A DNA stretch of 64,000 nucleotides from a virus. Positions 63,877-64,000 of this stretch are shown here, piece after piece; positions within the stretch are counted from its first letter, which is position 1; each line of letters opens with the position of its first letter. The stretch is from positions 1 to 64,000 of the IMG/VR virus record IMGVR_UViG_3300030110_004304. One strand, written 5' to 3'. A program made the translations under genes and the position numbers. Below the pieces are notes generated by a model, which saw only the letters and a program-made list of their open reading frames with translations, was not told the origin of the DNA and ran no database searches.

Positions 63877-64000
63877 GAGATTATTTAAGATGGTTCTTTA
63901 CAGAACATATAAAAAATGGAAGAGGTAAGCTAAAGTTAGTAGCTACAATATATGGTGTGTTTCAAATAATATATGCTACTCCATTAATTCTCGAAGAATA
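63873..64000 (+). CDS. Start of a small membrane protein (cut by the window end)
   Basis: An open frame begins in an ATGA overlap and runs 42 codons to the edge: MRDYLRWFFTEHI, then a basic stretch and a hydrophobic segment (LVATIYGVFQIIYATPLIL). It looks like a membrane or envelope protein paired with its upstream neighbour. The rest lies outside the window, so no function can be proposed. Confidence 0.45.
   Translation, partial: MRDYLRWFFTEHIKNGRGKLKLVATIYGVFQIIYATPLILEE

Overview
The window is the late (virion and lysis) half of a tailed double-stranded DNA phage of the crAss-like group (order Crassvirales). The assignment rests on the gene order and on recognisable proteins: a crAss-type terminase large subunit, portal, major capsid protein, a 1622-residue tail 'muzzle' protein, and a block of very large cargo proteins. 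One cargo protein is a 4210-residue putative virion RNA polymerase carrying the DFDID metal-binding motif. Every credible gene is on the + strand. The DNA is AT-rich and genes are packed with 1-20 nt gaps or ATGA-type overlaps. Standard stop codons are used: TAA, TGA and TAG all end genes, and no long frame is broken by TAG. The host is most likely a Bacteroidota bacterium, judging from A-rich leaders without Shine-Dalgarno sequences, TAnnTTTG boxes, a relaxed lipobox and a Bacteroidota-style FN3-like module. I see no tRNA, integrase, IS element or CRISPR array.

Layout. (1) 1-680: left edge with a decayed fibre-like remnant, one small ORF and a non-coding control region with inverted repeats. 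(2) 681-3230: eight small genes (a winged-helix protein, a membrane protein, several hypotheticals, an HU/IHF-like protein and a candidate small terminase). (3) 3227-13789: packaging and head genes (TerL, portal, probable scaffold, major capsid, connector and capsid accessory genes), with terminator hairpins after the capsid gene and at the end of the block. (4) 13930-22152: a surface module with a holin, a collagen-like fibre, a YadA-head-like fibre, a lectin-like protein and Cys-rich proteins, closed by a UUCG hairpin. (5) 22209-23603: lysis cassette with an amidase endolysin, two tiny proteins and a probable unimolecular spanin. (6) 23605-32428: a metallophosphoesterase, then connector/ring proteins and the muzzle. 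(7) 32435-63472: five giant cargo proteins (1244, 2066, 1086, 4210 and 1719 residues), then a small membrane/coiled-coil protein and a gene cut by the window end.

How it works together: packaging and head genes build the capsid, and the ring proteins and muzzle form a short tail. The cargo proteins are expected to be carried in the virion and released into the cell with the DNA. They carry three intact HExxH zincin-like sites and one degenerate copy, two NlpC/P60-like cysteine hydrolase sites, a tentative muramidase-like domain, a PD-(D/E)XK nuclease-like domain, the RNA polymerase, and a C-terminal SLOG (circularly permuted YpsA, 'molybdenum carrier'-like) domain. The last of these, together with repeated [N/H]-G-G-P-x-D-P-P boundary motifs in two cargo proteins, are the most unusual observations.

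All functional calls come from reading motifs and gene order by eye. No database search or structure prediction was run.
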